In this document: one piece after another, positions 54,589 through 63,046 of the stretch | Layout: every line of letters begins with the position of its first letter | Position numbering within the stretch: the first letter of the stretch is position 1 | From: Bacteroidales bacterium | Lineage (GTDB): Bacteria; Bacteroidota; Bacteroidia; Bacteroidales; P3 | Assembly (NCBI GenBank): GCA_022482545.1 | Contig: JAKVOZ010000006.1 | Span: 1-64,000 of the forward strand | Reading direction: 5' to 3' | Length of the DNA: 64,000 bases | Notes under the pieces: model-generated | What the model saw: only the letters and a program-made list of their open reading frames with translations | The model's database searches: none | Told to the model about the DNA's origin: nothing | Program-made: the position numbers and the translations under genes

Positions 54589-56559
54589 CTATTGTATTGT
54601 TGTTACCATTGACGAAGAAATAGTAAAAGATTTACTTGTTCCTCCTGTATATGTACTGCCCGTATAGTATCCATTAAATTCATTGCCACCACTTATTGTC
54701 CCTCCATATTTTAATGTATATGTACCAGATGTAAGATTGCTTGAAGAAAAAAGAAGTGTTATACCACTATTTCCTCCATGTCCTCCACCGCCAGGACCAC
54801 CGCCAGGATTTCCTCCTTGACCTGAAGTAGAAAGTGTTGGAAGTTGATAAGTAAGTATTTCATTACCGTTATTATCTGTTATTGTTATTGCAGAACCATT
54901 TGTTGCTCCACTATAAATAACTGAATGTTGTGTAGATGTACTTGATGTTGGCGTGCTCGTTGCTCCACCTGTTCCAATAAGCAATCCTCCTGTTATTGTG
55001 AAAGTGTTTTGGTCGCAATCAAATCCTTCTTCTGGTGCAGAGGTTCCATTTGCTATTGTTGTCCCTCCTGTTATTGTAAGAGTACCATTAGAATCTATTC
55101 CATCATTGTTTGTCGCATGTGAATGTGTTTTGCCACCATTTATCTGTATATGCTTACTTGCATTTATTCCATCATCATAAGTGTTTATTTCTGTATTACC
55201 TCCATTGATAAATAACGTATCCTTACTCTCTATTCCTTCGCCTCCTTCTGTTGCTGTTGTAATAATGATTGTTCCACTATTAAGATAAAGATTGTCTCCA
55301 CTTTTTATCGCTTTTGGATTAGCATAATCTGCATCTTCACCACTACCTGATACATAAAATCTTGCCCCAGATGTTGAAACAGTTACATGCAAAAGACTAT
55401 CATCTGCTCCAATAAATCCTATGTATAGATTAGTGTCTGCACTTATTCCTTTTCCTCCCACACCTGTTGCAGAACATACTATCGTACCTTGATAAAGATA
55501 TATATTATAATCTGATTTAAGACATGTAGAAGAATAAGAATCTATTGTTCCTGTTGTATCTGTATATCTTGCTCCTGTTCCTAATGAAATAACATTTATT
55601 GTTCCTCCATTTATTGTAAGATTGCTATCAACACTTATTCCTTTTCCTCCTGCATTTGTTGAAGGTATGGTAATATTGATTAATCCTGCATCAATTATTG
55701 CATTAACCGCTGAAACTCCACTGCAATAAGAAGGGTCATAACCTAAATTTATAGTATCAAAACTTACACTTCCTGTCGGATTTAACGTTATTTGACCACC
55801 ATTAATCTCAACATTGGCATCAGACTTTATTGATTTTGACGCATTACTATTATTATTTACTGTTATGTTTCCGCTATTAATTATTATGTTGTTATCCGAA
55901 GAAATACCGTTTTTCTTCAAAGCATTACAAACAAGCGTTCCTTCACCATTTATTATTGTGTTTCCCTTACTGTTAATCACTGCTTTGCCATCACTATTTG
56001 CATTATCCGTCAAAGTGTTTGTTGTATTATTAGCAAGAGTTATTATTACGTCTTTGTTCTTTGAAAGTTTTATTGGTGTTGTTGTTAAAGACGTAAGAGT
56101 TAATCCGCCAAGAGTTAAAGCGAACTTCTTATCACTGCTTAATAAAAAAGAACCATCATTGCTTGTTCCTGAAAGATGATACTCTATATTGCTTATCCCT
56201 GCCGTAGTTGTAATGGAAACATTGGCTCCGTTTACTGATACGATGAAATTAGTATCCGTTATAGAATAAACAACGTTGGCTGTATCATCATCATATTCAA
56301 CATAAACAACATTAGACATTACATCGCTTCCTTGATTGGAAAACACGATACTGTCAATACCTGATATAGGATAATTTGTTTGACTTGAATTACTATTAAT
56401 CAATAATGTGTTGGCATTGTTTGTTAATTTCAAACTATCTATACTTGATATTTTGTTTTGATATATCACGCTGCCCGAACGATACATCAAAAGAGTGTCC
56501 TGACTAAAAGCAATCAAACTAACCAATAGGCTTATAATTAAAATACTTATCTTTTTCAT
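54589..56559 (-). CDS. Secreted Cthe_2159-type (carbohydrate-binding, beta-helix) protein
   Basis: A 656-residue exported protein. Signal peptide residues 1-19 (ends LIAFSQ). A ~70-residue sheet domain (MYRSGSVIYQNKISSIDSLKL ... NYPISGIDSIVFS) is followed by a long series of regular strand turns (VIINSGNITVNNNSN, ADTNLYIGFIGADDS, INGGTINV, SGDNLYLNSGTIIITT), the parallel beta-helix of the Cthe_2159 carbohydrate-binding family. A Gly-rich stretch (GGNPGGGPGGGGHGG, about residues 590-604) separates the end. No T9SS domain is visible. It overlaps the previous gene by 4 bp (ATGA) and the two share the ISxIDSI/ISTIQKV strand motif. Confidence 0.85.
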   Translation of the reverse strand: MKKISILIISLLVSLIAFSQDTLLMYRSGSVIYQNKISSIDSLKLTNNANTLLINSNSSQTNYPISGIDSIVFSNQGSDVMSNVVYVEYDDDTANVVYSITDTNFIVSVNGANVSITTTAGISNIEYHLSGTSNDGSFLLSSDKKFALTLGGLTLTSLTTTPIKLSKNKDVIITLANNTTNTLTDNANSDGKAVINSKGNTIINGEGTLVCNALKKNGISSDNNIIINSGNITVNNNSNASKSIKSDANVEINGGQITLNPTGSVSFDTINLGYDPSYCSGVSAVNAIIDAGLINITIPSTNAGGKGISVDSNLTINGGTINVISLGTGARYTDTTGTIDSYSSTCLKSDYNIYLYQGTIVCSATGVGGKGISADTNLYIGFIGADDSLLHVTVSTSGARFYVSGSGEDADYANPKAIKSGDNLYLNSGTIIITTATEGGEGIESKDTLFINGGNTEINTYDDGINASKHIQINGGKTHSHATNNDGIDSNGTLTITGGTTIANGTSAPEEGFDCDQNTFTITGGLLIGTGGATSTPTSSTSTQHSVIYSGATNGSAITITDNNGNEILTYQLPTLSTSGQGGNPGGGPGGGGHGGNSGITLLFSSSNLTSGTYTLKYGGTISGGNEFNGYYTGSTYTGGTSKSFTISSSMVTTIQ

Positions 56560-57026
56560 AGTTTTGAGAATTTAAATGTTCGGTCATTTACTTTAATCAC
56601 ATAAATCCCTTTATCAAGAGATGATACATCAATCTGACTTTGTGTTTGGTAATTGTTGTTATATAACATTTTTCCGTCCAAAGAGAAGATTGAAACCTTA
56701 GCATTATTATTTATATTGGCTAATTTAATATAATTTTTTGCAGGATTAGGATAAACAAACATATTTTCGTTGTTGTCTATGTTGGAAATAGAACTCAAAG
56801 TCTCAAAATAAACTTTTTGTATTGTTGATATAGGATAATTTCCTATTGTTCCATTCTTATCAATCACCCTCATGGTGTCAGAAAAGAAGAACACACCGCC
56901 ATTTGTTTGTAAGTCAAAACTTTGAACTGTGTTATCACTAAACTGGATAACCATTCCGTTTTGAGATTTAGCTCCAAAGACACACCCAAGCATCATTAGG
57001 AGCAAAGAATAAATTACTTTCTTCAT
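56556..57026 (-). CDS. Small T9SS-sorted protein
   Basis: A 156-residue exported protein. Signal peptide to about residue 21 (ends GAKSQ). A short sheet domain (VIQFSDNTVQSFDLQTNGGVFFFS, then NYPISTIQKVYFE) is followed by a type A sorting domain, VYPNPAKNYIKL ... KGIYVIKVNDRTFKFSKL. The short sheet resembles the N-terminal one of the next gene. As it carries the sorting domain and its neighbour does not, it could be a carrier or partner for the neighbour. Start and stop overlap (ATGA). Confidence 0.85.
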   Translation of the reverse strand: MKKVIYSLLLMMLGCVFGAKSQNGMVIQFSDNTVQSFDLQTNGGVFFFSDTMRVIDKNGTIGNYPISTIQKVYFETLSSISNIDNNENMFVYPNPAKNYIKLANINNNAKVSIFSLDGKMLYNNNYQTQSQIDVSSLDKGIYVIKVNDRTFKFSKL

Positions 57027-57057
57027 ATTGTTATTGGTTTTAATTTGTTAATTGTTG

Positions 57058-57065
57058 CAAATATA
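57058..57065 (-). promoter_or_regulatory. Promoter for the T9SS small protein - beta-helix pair
   Basis: The minus strand reads TATATTTGCA, matching TAnnTTTG, about 32 bp before the start at 57026. Confidence 0.58.
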
Positions 57066-57220
57066 ATAACAGATTAATATTATTGCAAATCTTTTAGACG
57101 AAATACCTTAGTAAAAAGACTAAACGTTGTCATAAGTCATAAAAACAATAAATTCTTTTCAAATAAAAATGAATTCAAATAAAGAGATAATAAATTCTTT
57201 CTTTATTTGATAAGTAATAG

Positions 57221-57325
57221 AATGCCATTCTATTAAAACATAATGCCATTCTATTAAAACATAATGCCATTCTGTTGCAACATAATGCCATTCTATCACT
57301 AACATAATGCCATTTTGTTTTATTG
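57221..57325. repeat. Five tandem ~21-bp repeats between divergent operons
   Basis: Units start at 57221, 57242, 57263, 57284 and 57306. The type unit is AATGCCATTCTATTAAAAC plus AT; units 3 to 5 diverge in the second half (TCTGTTGCAA, TCTATCACTA, TTTGTTTTAT). The head AATGCCATT is nearly self-complementary. The array lies in the 608-bp gap between the minus-strand sorted protein and the GntR-ABC operon. The rest of that gap shows one IR at about 57175-57210 (CAAATAAAG / CTTTATTTG) and the promoters. Confidence 0.82.
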
Positions 57326-57540
57326 TCTTCAAAAAACAATTTATTCAATTAAGGAAATAATTTACTCTCTCTTTAAATAATCTTTATTCTTTCTTGATTT
57401 CATTCCTTTTTTTCATCTTTTTGAAAAAATATTTTGAAAATATGATATTTTTAATGAAAATTTTATTGCTGTCAATCAATGGTTTATGAAAATTTATTGA
57501 AAAAATATCAAAAAATGTTTTGTATATAAGAAAATAGTAG

Positions 57541-57548
57541 TACCTTTG
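57541..57548 (+). promoter_or_regulatory. Promoter for the OMP-ABC-GntR operon
   Basis: TACCTTTGCA with TTTG at 57519-57522, 18 bp upstream. It is followed immediately by the palindrome at 57550-57573, which lies where transcription should start. Confidence 0.75.
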
Positions 57549-57549
57549 C

Positions 57550-57573
57550 AGTGTACTATTATAGTAATACACT
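57550..57573. promoter_or_regulatory. Candidate GntR operator palindrome
   Basis: The 24-bp site has halves AGTGTAnTAnTA and TAnTAnTACACT; 20 of 24 positions obey two-fold symmetry. It starts 2 bp after the -7 element, so a bound dimer would block transcription start. The only regulator in the operon is the GntR/YtrA protein at 62435-62797. Confidence 0.62.
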
Positions 57574-57634
57574 ATGACAGTTTTGATAATTAGTAATTTA
57601 AAAAGAAAAGTAATAACAATAAAAAGAAAGTAGT

Positions 57635-60106
57635 ATGAAAAAAATCATTGTTTTAGCAGCAGCAATCATAATAGCAACTATCTCACATGCTCAAAGCGTT
57701 GTTGTTTTGGGTAATGTAAAAGATGCAAATAATAATTCTGCAATAGGTTTCTGCAATGTTGCACTCTATTCTGACCAATCAAATAATGCCAAACTTATTA
57801 ACGGCACAACGTCTGATATTAATGGCAAGTTCGTTCTTAAAAGCAAAAGACTATCTTATATTTTGAAGGTGTCTTTTATGGGATATGAAACGAAAAGTTT
57901 TGTTTTAAAAGATATGGAAAAAAGAAAAGATACGATTTTTCTTCATGATATCTTATTGAAACCTTCATCGGAAACGCTTAATCAAGTAGAGATTGTAGGC
58001 AAACAAAACAAGTATGAAATGGATAATGATAAGATTGTTACTAATGTTGATGAAAACGTAGCAGCAACAGCAGTCAATGCCTTTGATTTGTTGAAAAAAG
58101 TGCCGGGAGTAACGATTGACAAGGACGAAAACTTGAAATTTAATGGTCAAAGTGGCGTATTATTTCAATTTGATGGCAGAGATATGAACCTACCTTATAA
58201 TAGTATGAAAAGTATTCTTAAAGGTACTTCACCAAAAGATGTAGATAAAATAGAAACAATAAGTAATCCTTCTTCTAAATATGAAGCACAAGGAACGGCT
58301 GGCATAATCAATATTATCTTTGCTAAGAATAAAACAAATGGGTTGAGCGGTGATATTAACAGTTTCACAGGGTACAATAAGGATTGGAGTTATAACGATG
58401 GTCTTAATTTAAACTATGTTAGTAAAAAGTGGGTTGTTTCTCTTGGAGGTAATATTATGAATTGGGCAGGTAGTAATTCATCATCAATGAAAGAATATAT
58501 ATGGGGAGCAAACAATGATACATCAATGTTTAGTAAAGATGAAACAGAAGATAAATATAAGTTTCAAAGTCAAAGCGCTAACCTATCTGCTGATTATAAA
58601 ATAAATGATAATAATTCTCTTGGTTTCACAGTAAATTATTCTCATAGCAACTCTCCAAGAATAGATAATCCAGCAAGCATTATGCGTATTTCTCAATCAC
58701 CTTATGATATTGTTAATTCTTCTTATTCAATGAAAACATTAAATGAAAACAAGAGCAATAGTTTTTCTTCTTCTCTATATTTTAATCATAAACTTGATAC
58801 TCTTGGAGGACAATATACTATTGATTTTGATTTTGATTGGAACAAGGGAAAGAGCAATAGTAGTAGTTTATCTCAATATTATACAGGTGATCTCTCATCT
58901 TTGATTAGAAAAGAGAGTATTGATGCTTTTACAAACAACAAATACAATACTTATTCATTAAAGTTTGATGAGATTAAGCCATTAAATAAGATATTTACTT
59001 TGGAATTTGGTGTCAAAACAAGACTAACAAATGTTAATAACGACTTTCATGCTTTAAAAGATAGCGTTAATGATGCTTCGCAAACTAATAACTTAAAATA
59101 CAAAGAGAATGTAAATGCTGGTTATTTATCTTTATCGAGCAAGTTCAATGAAAAACTTTCTCTTCGTGTAGGACTTCGTGGCGAGCATACTTATACTAAT
59201 ACAGAACAAGTAACAACTAATCAAAGCAAAGAAAGAAACTATTTTGATTTATTTCCTAACGTTAATTTCTCTTGGGCAATAAACAAATCTAATCATATTT
59301 CCACAACATATTCTTATCGTATAACAAGACCAGATTATAGTTCTTTGAATCCTTTTAGAGTAAAACAATCAGATTATAACTACACAAGCGGTAATCCAAA
59401 TCTTAATCCAGAATATTCTCATAAGATTGACGTAAATTACTCTTGGAATTATATAATTTTCTTAACAGGTTCTTATTCTTATACTAAGAATTCTATTAAT
59501 GATTCTTATACTATAATACCAGGAACACTAATAACAGTTCAAAAACCAACTAATTTCGGTTCTTATCATAATGCTTCACTATCTCTTTCAACTGCTTTAC
59601 CTATAACGAAATGGCTTATGCTTACTCTATGGTGCAATGGTACTTATCAGAAAACAATAGCACAAGGGAACAATCTTAATATCAATATAGATAAGTTTGG
59701 ATTTCAAACATGGAGTAGTTTAGATATTGATTTCTTCTTTAAAACCAAACTTAATGCTTCTTGTTTCTATATGACAGGAGGAAATGATGGAGCAGTAACT
59801 TATGGTGATATATTCTCAACTAACTTCTCTATTTCAAGATATTTCTTTGATAAAAAACTTAATGTTGCTTTTGGAGTTAGTAATGTGCCAAAAAGATATT
59901 CAAAAATATCAACTAATGTTTCAAATATGAAAGCAGATCTTGATATGTGTTGGCAAAGACCTATGGCAACAATAAATATAAGTTATAATTTTGGTAAATC
60001 AAATAAAGGAGATGTGTTAAAGAAAGTAGAAAGTGATGATATGGACAAACGTAGTAGCGGAAGTAGTAATATGGGACAAGGTAATAATCAAGGACAACAA
60101 AGATAG
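57635..60106 (+). CDS. Outer-membrane beta-barrel (TonB-receptor-like) protein with carboxypeptidase-like plug
   Basis: An 823-residue outer-membrane protein. Signal peptide to residue 19. A CarboxypepD_reg-like beta domain covers about 22-115 (VLGNVKDANNNSAIGFCNVALYSD, GKFVLKSKRLSYILKVSFMGYET). A plug-like part follows (VNAFDLLKKVPGVTIDKDENLKFNGQSGVLFQFDGRDM ... SNPSSKYEAQGTAGIINIIFAKN), then a C-terminal barrel of the OMP_b-brl_3 group (SYSYRITRPDYSSLNPF, TSGNPNLNPEYSHKIDVNYSW). It ends in a Gly/Gln-rich tail. It opens an operon with an ABC transporter 24 bp away, unlike a SusC, whose partner SusD is absent. Confidence 0.9.
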   Translation: MKKIIVLAAAIIIATISHAQSVVVLGNVKDANNNSAIGFCNVALYSDQSNNAKLINGTTSDINGKFVLKSKRLSYILKVSFMGYETKSFVLKDMEKRKDTIFLHDILLKPSSETLNQVEIVGKQNKYEMDNDKIVTNVDENVAATAVNAFDLLKKVPGVTIDKDENLKFNGQSGVLFQFDGRDMNLPYNSMKSILKGTSPKDVDKIETISNPSSKYEAQGTAGIINIIFAKNKTNGLSGDINSFTGYNKDWSYNDGLNLNYVSKKWVVSLGGNIMNWAGSNSSSMKEYIWGANNDTSMFSKDETEDKYKFQSQSANLSADYKINDNNSLGFTVNYSHSNSPRIDNPASIMRISQSPYDIVNSSYSMKTLNENKSNSFSSSLYFNHKLDTLGGQYTIDFDFDWNKGKSNSSSLSQYYTGDLSSLIRKESIDAFTNNKYNTYSLKFDEIKPLNKIFTLEFGVKTRLTNVNNDFHALKDSVNDASQTNNLKYKENVNAGYLSLSSKFNEKLSLRVGLRGEHTYTNTEQVTTNQSKERNYFDLFPNVNFSWAINKSNHISTTYSYRITRPDYSSLNPFRVKQSDYNYTSGNPNLNPEYSHKIDVNYSWNYIIFLTGSYSYTKNSINDSYTIIPGTLITVQKPTNFGSYHNASLSLSTALPITKWLMLTLWCNGTYQKTIAQGNNLNINIDKFGFQTWSSLDIDFFFKTKLNASCFYMTGGNDGAVTYGDIFSTNFSISRYFFDKKLNVAFGVSNVPKRYSKISTNVSNMKADLDMCWQRPMATINISYNFGKSNKGDVLKKVESDDMDKRSSGSSNMGQGNNQGQQR

Positions 60107-60130
60107 AACAATATAAAAAATAGTAAAGAT

Positions 60131-60979
60131 ATGATAGAAATAAAGAATTTAGGTTTTTCTTATAAGAAGAATCACATAGTATTAGATGATATAACATTGA
60201 ATCTTAAAGCAGGTTATATCAATGGACTTCTTGGCAAGAACGGAGTAGGTAAAACAACACTTATTCGTTTAATCTCTGGATTGCTTTTTCCGGAAAGTGG
60301 GCAGATAAGAGTAGGGAACAATACTCCAAGTGAAAGAAAGTTAGAGTTTCTTGAAGATGTTTTCTTCCTTAATGAAGACTTAGTGCAAACATCTTTAACA
60401 ATAAACAAATATCTTGCTTTGAATAAAGTATTTTATCCAAAGTTTTCTATGGAAGAGTTCAACAGTTATATGGAAGAATTTGAAATAAAAGACTTTTCTC
60501 AAAGGATTGACAAATTATCTTATGGTACAAAGAAGAAAGTATTTATCGCTTTTGGACTTGCAACTAACGCAAAACTTATTCTTCTTGATGAACCAACAAA
60601 TGGATTGGATATTCCAAGCAAATCAAGTTTTAGAAAGATTATTCAAAAGTCAATGAATGATGAAAAATGTATAATCATTTCTACTCATCAAGCAAGAGAT
60701 TTGCAAAACATTCTTGACAACATAATTATTCTTGATGATACCAAACTACTTCTTAATGCAACAAGCGAGGAAATAACGAAGAAGTTATGGTTTGGTATTT
60801 CAGACAAGATGGCAACACAAGAGCCTATCCTTTATCAAGAAGATACAATTGCTGGGCTTGCCGTTGTTAAACAAAACACATTAAATAAAGAAAGTAATCT
60901 TGATGTTGAACTTTTGTTTAATGCCGCCTTCTCTAACAAAAACCTTATTAAAGACTTATTTGATAATAACATTAAATAG
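60131..60979 (+). CDS. ABC transporter ATPase subunit
   Basis: A 282-residue ATPase. Walker A is GLLGKNGVGKTT, the signature loop is LSYGTKKKVFIAFGL (not the classic LSGGQ), Walker B is LILLDEPTNGLD and the switch is STHQ. These features fit the YtrB/CcmA-like ABC-2 group that exports peptides, antibiotics or lipids. About 80 C-terminal residues lie past the ATPase domain. It is followed by two permeases and a GntR regulator, so it is a full regulated exporter. Confidence 0.92.
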   Translation: MIEIKNLGFSYKKNHIVLDDITLNLKAGYINGLLGKNGVGKTTLIRLISGLLFPESGQIRVGNNTPSERKLEFLEDVFFLNEDLVQTSLTINKYLALNKVFYPKFSMEEFNSYMEEFEIKDFSQRIDKLSYGTKKKVFIAFGLATNAKLILLDEPTNGLDIPSKSSFRKIIQKSMNDEKCIIISTHQARDLQNILDNIIILDDTKLLLNATSEEITKKLWFGISDKMATQEPILYQEDTIAGLAVVKQNTLNKESNLDVELLFNAAFSNKNLIKDLFDNNIK

Positions 60980-60980
60980 A

Positions 60981-60986
60981 AAGGAG
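60981..60986 (+). promoter_or_regulatory. Shine-Dalgarno sequence before the first permease
   Basis: AAGGAG lies 10 bp before the ATG at 60997. I did not see such a clear site before the other start codons I examined, apart from the second permease. Confidence 0.6.
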
Positions 60987-60996
60987 AAAAACAATT

Positions 60997-61695
60997 ATGT
61001 TTAATTTCAATAGAATGATTAATTTAATTAAAAGAATAATAGTAATAAACAAAAAAAGCCTTCTTTATGGTTTTTTAACTATTATCTTTGTTGTAGCATT
61101 GAATTGTATAGGATTTGTTAATGCTGGTTCAACAGCTTTTATTGTTTGTATGATGACAATTATTGTTGGTGTGTATGCTTTTGAAGGCTATACTAAACCT
61201 GCTCTTCGTGCAAATAATATACTACTTCCTGCAACAGTTCAAGAGAAATACTTTGCCAATCTTGTCTTTGCCTTTATCATTTTGCCTATATACATTATGA
61301 TAGCAGTTACTATTGGTACTGTTTTAAGGAATATTATTACTATATTACTACAAGGTGGTGCATATCATTACTCTTTGTTTTTTGGAATAAAAGAATTATT
61401 CACTGATTGGAATATTGATGCAGTACTAAGTGCGTTATTCAGTATGTCAATCTTTTTCTTTGGGTCTTTATTCTTTAAAAAGAACAGGATAGTTATGACA
61501 ATTGTATCATTCTTTACTTTCTTTGCTATCTTTGGAATAGTATTCGTTTCTATTCATTATATGATTTATAGCAACAATAATTTTAGGTTTGAATATTTTA
61601 ATAATATTGATATTATTCCAAAGCTAATTGAAATCATAACAACATTGTTTTTTCTTGTCCTTTCCTACTTCCGTTTGAAAGAAGAAAGAATTTAA
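60997..61695 (+). CDS. ABC-2 type permease, first copy
   Basis: A 232-residue membrane protein with about six helices. The N-terminus MFNFNRMINLIKRIIVINKK and the motif KPALRANNILLPATVQEKYFANLVFAFIILP are shared with the next gene (MFSFNRMINLIKREIVMQGK; KPALRAESILLPATVQEKYFANL), so the two are paralogues from a tandem duplication. The end FLVLSYFRLKEERI is also shared. These blocks suggest the short permease partner of a YtrB-like ATPase, probably forming a heterodimer with the second copy. Substrate unknown. Confidence 0.85.
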   Translation: MFNFNRMINLIKRIIVINKKSLLYGFLTIIFVVALNCIGFVNAGSTAFIVCMMTIIVGVYAFEGYTKPALRANNILLPATVQEKYFANLVFAFIILPIYIMIAVTIGTVLRNIITILLQGGAYHYSLFFGIKELFTDWNIDAVLSALFSMSIFFFGSLFFKKNRIVMTIVSFFTFFAIFGIVFVSIHYMIYSNNNFRFEYFNNIDIIPKLIEIITTLFFLVLSYFRLKEERI

Positions 61696-61710
61696 TTGAT
61701 TAAAAAAGAT

Positions 61711-61715
61711 AGGAG
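61711..61715 (+). promoter_or_regulatory. Shine-Dalgarno sequence before the second permease
   Basis: AGGAG lies 10 bp before the ATG at 61726, the same spacing as in the first copy, so it was duplicated with the gene. It decides the start at 61726 over an upstream in-frame TTG (61696). Confidence 0.65.
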
Positions 61716-61725
61716 AAAAAAGAAA

Positions 61726-62433
61726 ATGTTTAGTTTCAATAGAATGATTAATCTAATAAAAAGAGAGATAGTAATGCAAGGTAAAGGTATCTTTTGGGGA
61801 TTATTTGGTATTATTGTAGGGTTAATAACTGTTTATTTAGATAGAAGTAGTACTAATATCTTAACATTTACTTATATTTGTTCAATATTCTTTTTGGGAT
61901 TTACTTCTTTTATTGCCTACAAAAAGCCTGCTCTTCGTGCTGAGAGCATACTTTTACCTGCAACAGTACAAGAAAAATACTTTGCCAACCTTATTTATGA
62001 GTTTATCATTATACCAATAACTATTTTTATAACAGCTTGCATTGCAGCAACAATAGGAAGTGTTATTTCTTTTTGGCTTTATGGTAATGAGATAAACTTA
62101 ATTGATATATTTAGAATAAAACATCTTAATTTATCAGATTTATTTACTACTCTTGCTTGTATGTCAATACTGTTCTTTTTCAGTCTTTTCTTCAAGAAGA
62201 ATAGTTTTTTGAAGACAGCAGTATCAACATTCCTTTATTTTTTTATTATATCTATAATAACAATAACTTGTATTTGGATAAAACAATATTATTTTGTTGG
62301 GCATATAACTTCTGTTTCTTACAATTTTCCACTAAACGACAAGCATCTATACATATTTTATATTGCAAGTTCAATAATATCATTGTTTTTCTTAGTACTT
62401 ACATATTTCCGTTTAAAAGAAGAAAGGATTTAA
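61726..62433 (+). CDS. ABC-2 type permease, second copy
   Basis: A 235-residue membrane protein and the paralogue of the gene before it, with about six helices and the motif KPALRAESILLPATVQEKYFANLIYEF. Start chosen at ATG 61726, placed by the SD site and by the shared N-terminus MFSFNRMINLIKR. The open frame extends 30 bp upstream to a TTG. The GntR regulator begins 1 bp after the stop. The pair probably makes the membrane part of the transporter with the ATPase 60131-60979. Confidence 0.85.
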   Translation: MFSFNRMINLIKREIVMQGKGIFWGLFGIIVGLITVYLDRSSTNILTFTYICSIFFLGFTSFIAYKKPALRAESILLPATVQEKYFANLIYEFIIIPITIFITACIAATIGSVISFWLYGNEINLIDIFRIKHLNLSDLFTTLACMSILFFFSLFFKKNSFLKTAVSTFLYFFIISIITITCIWIKQYYFVGHITSVSYNFPLNDKHLYIFYIASSIISLFFLVLTYFRLKEERI

Positions 62434-62434
62434 T

Positions 62435-62797
62435 ATGACAATAATAAATAATAACACACCAATATATCAGCAACTTGCAGACAAAATATCAGACGATATT
62501 GTTGAAAAGAAATTGCAAAGTGATGAAAAGGTACCGTCTGTTAGAGAAATAGCAGCTGATTACGAAGTGAATGCCAACACAGCAATGAAAGCCATAGAAC
62601 TGCTTTCAAGCAATGGTATAATATATAACAAAAGAGGTATGGGATATTTTGTTTCTAATGAGGCAGATGATATAATCCGTGCAAATAAAAAGAAAGAATT
62701 TATTGAGAATGATTTACCAAAAGTGATAAAGACAATGCATCAACTTGGTATTTCAATCAATGAAGTAGAACAAGAGTTTAATAATTATAAAAATTAA
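62435..62797 (+). CDS. GntR-family regulator, YtrA subgroup
   Basis: A 120-residue transcription factor. A winged helix-turn-helix of about residues 9-75 (PIYQQLADKISDDIVEKKLQSDEKVPSVREIAADYEVNANTAMKAIELLSSNGIIYNKRGMGYFV) is followed by only ~45 residues, the short effector region of the YtrA subgroup, which typically controls ABC transporter operons. It ends the operon it most likely controls; the candidate operator is at 57550-57573. Confidence 0.93.
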   Translation: MTIINNNTPIYQQLADKISDDIVEKKLQSDEKVPSVREIAADYEVNANTAMKAIELLSSNGIIYNKRGMGYFVSNEADDIIRANKKKEFIENDLPKVIKTMHQLGISINEVEQEFNNYKN

Positions 62798-62802
62798 AAG
62801 AA

Positions 62803-62889
62803 ATGAAAACCAGAAATACAACAAAAGCTTTATTTATCTTTCTTGCAATAGCAATGATTGCATTAATTATTCTTGCACTTGCGCAATAA
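62803..62889 (+). CDS. Small single-pass membrane peptide (28 aa)
   Basis: A 28-codon frame with ATG at 62803 and TAA at 62887-62889, 5 bp after the GntR stop. The peptide is basic at first (MKTRNTTK) and then a hydrophobic helix (ALFIFLAIAMIALIILALA), the profile of a membrane micropeptide. It lies before two hairpins at the end of the operon. There is no SD site. It may be chance, but position and composition argue for a real gene. Confidence 0.5.
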   Translation: MKTRNTTKALFIFLAIAMIALIILALAQ

Positions 62890-62906
62890 AAAAAGATAAA
62901 AAAACA

Positions 62907-62937
62907 TACTATAAAAATTAATAGTCTTTTTATAGTA
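62907..62937. terminator. AT hairpin after the small peptide gene
   Basis: TACTATAAAAA (62907-62917) and TTTTTATAGTA (62927-62937) form a perfect 11-bp inverted repeat with a 9-base loop. AT-only, it may be a weak stop or an RNA end-protecting hairpin ahead of the strong one. Confidence 0.5.
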
Positions 62938-62940
62938 GCA

Positions 62941-62995
62941 AAAACGCTGAAAAAATTTATTAACTCTTCGTTTTAGTAAATTTTTTCAGCGTTTT
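62941..62995. terminator. Strong bidirectional terminator between the GntR operon and recA
   Basis: AAAACGCTGAAAAAATTTA (62941-62959) and its exact complement TAAATTTTTTCAGCGTTTT (62977-62995) form a 19-bp perfect stem. T runs follow on both strands, so it can stop the plus operon and recA. The 17-base loop contains CTCTTCGTTTTA, the motif found in several intergenic repeats of this window. Confidence 0.9.
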
Positions 62996-63046
62996 ATTTT
63001 AATGGACACAACCTATTGATATTTAGATTGTTTTTTTGAATAAATT

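Noticed and set aside
57635-60106. SusC-type polysaccharide receptor
   Set aside because: No SusD gene follows and the C-terminal barrel belongs to the OMP_b-brl_3 type; the neighbours are an ABC transporter and its regulator.
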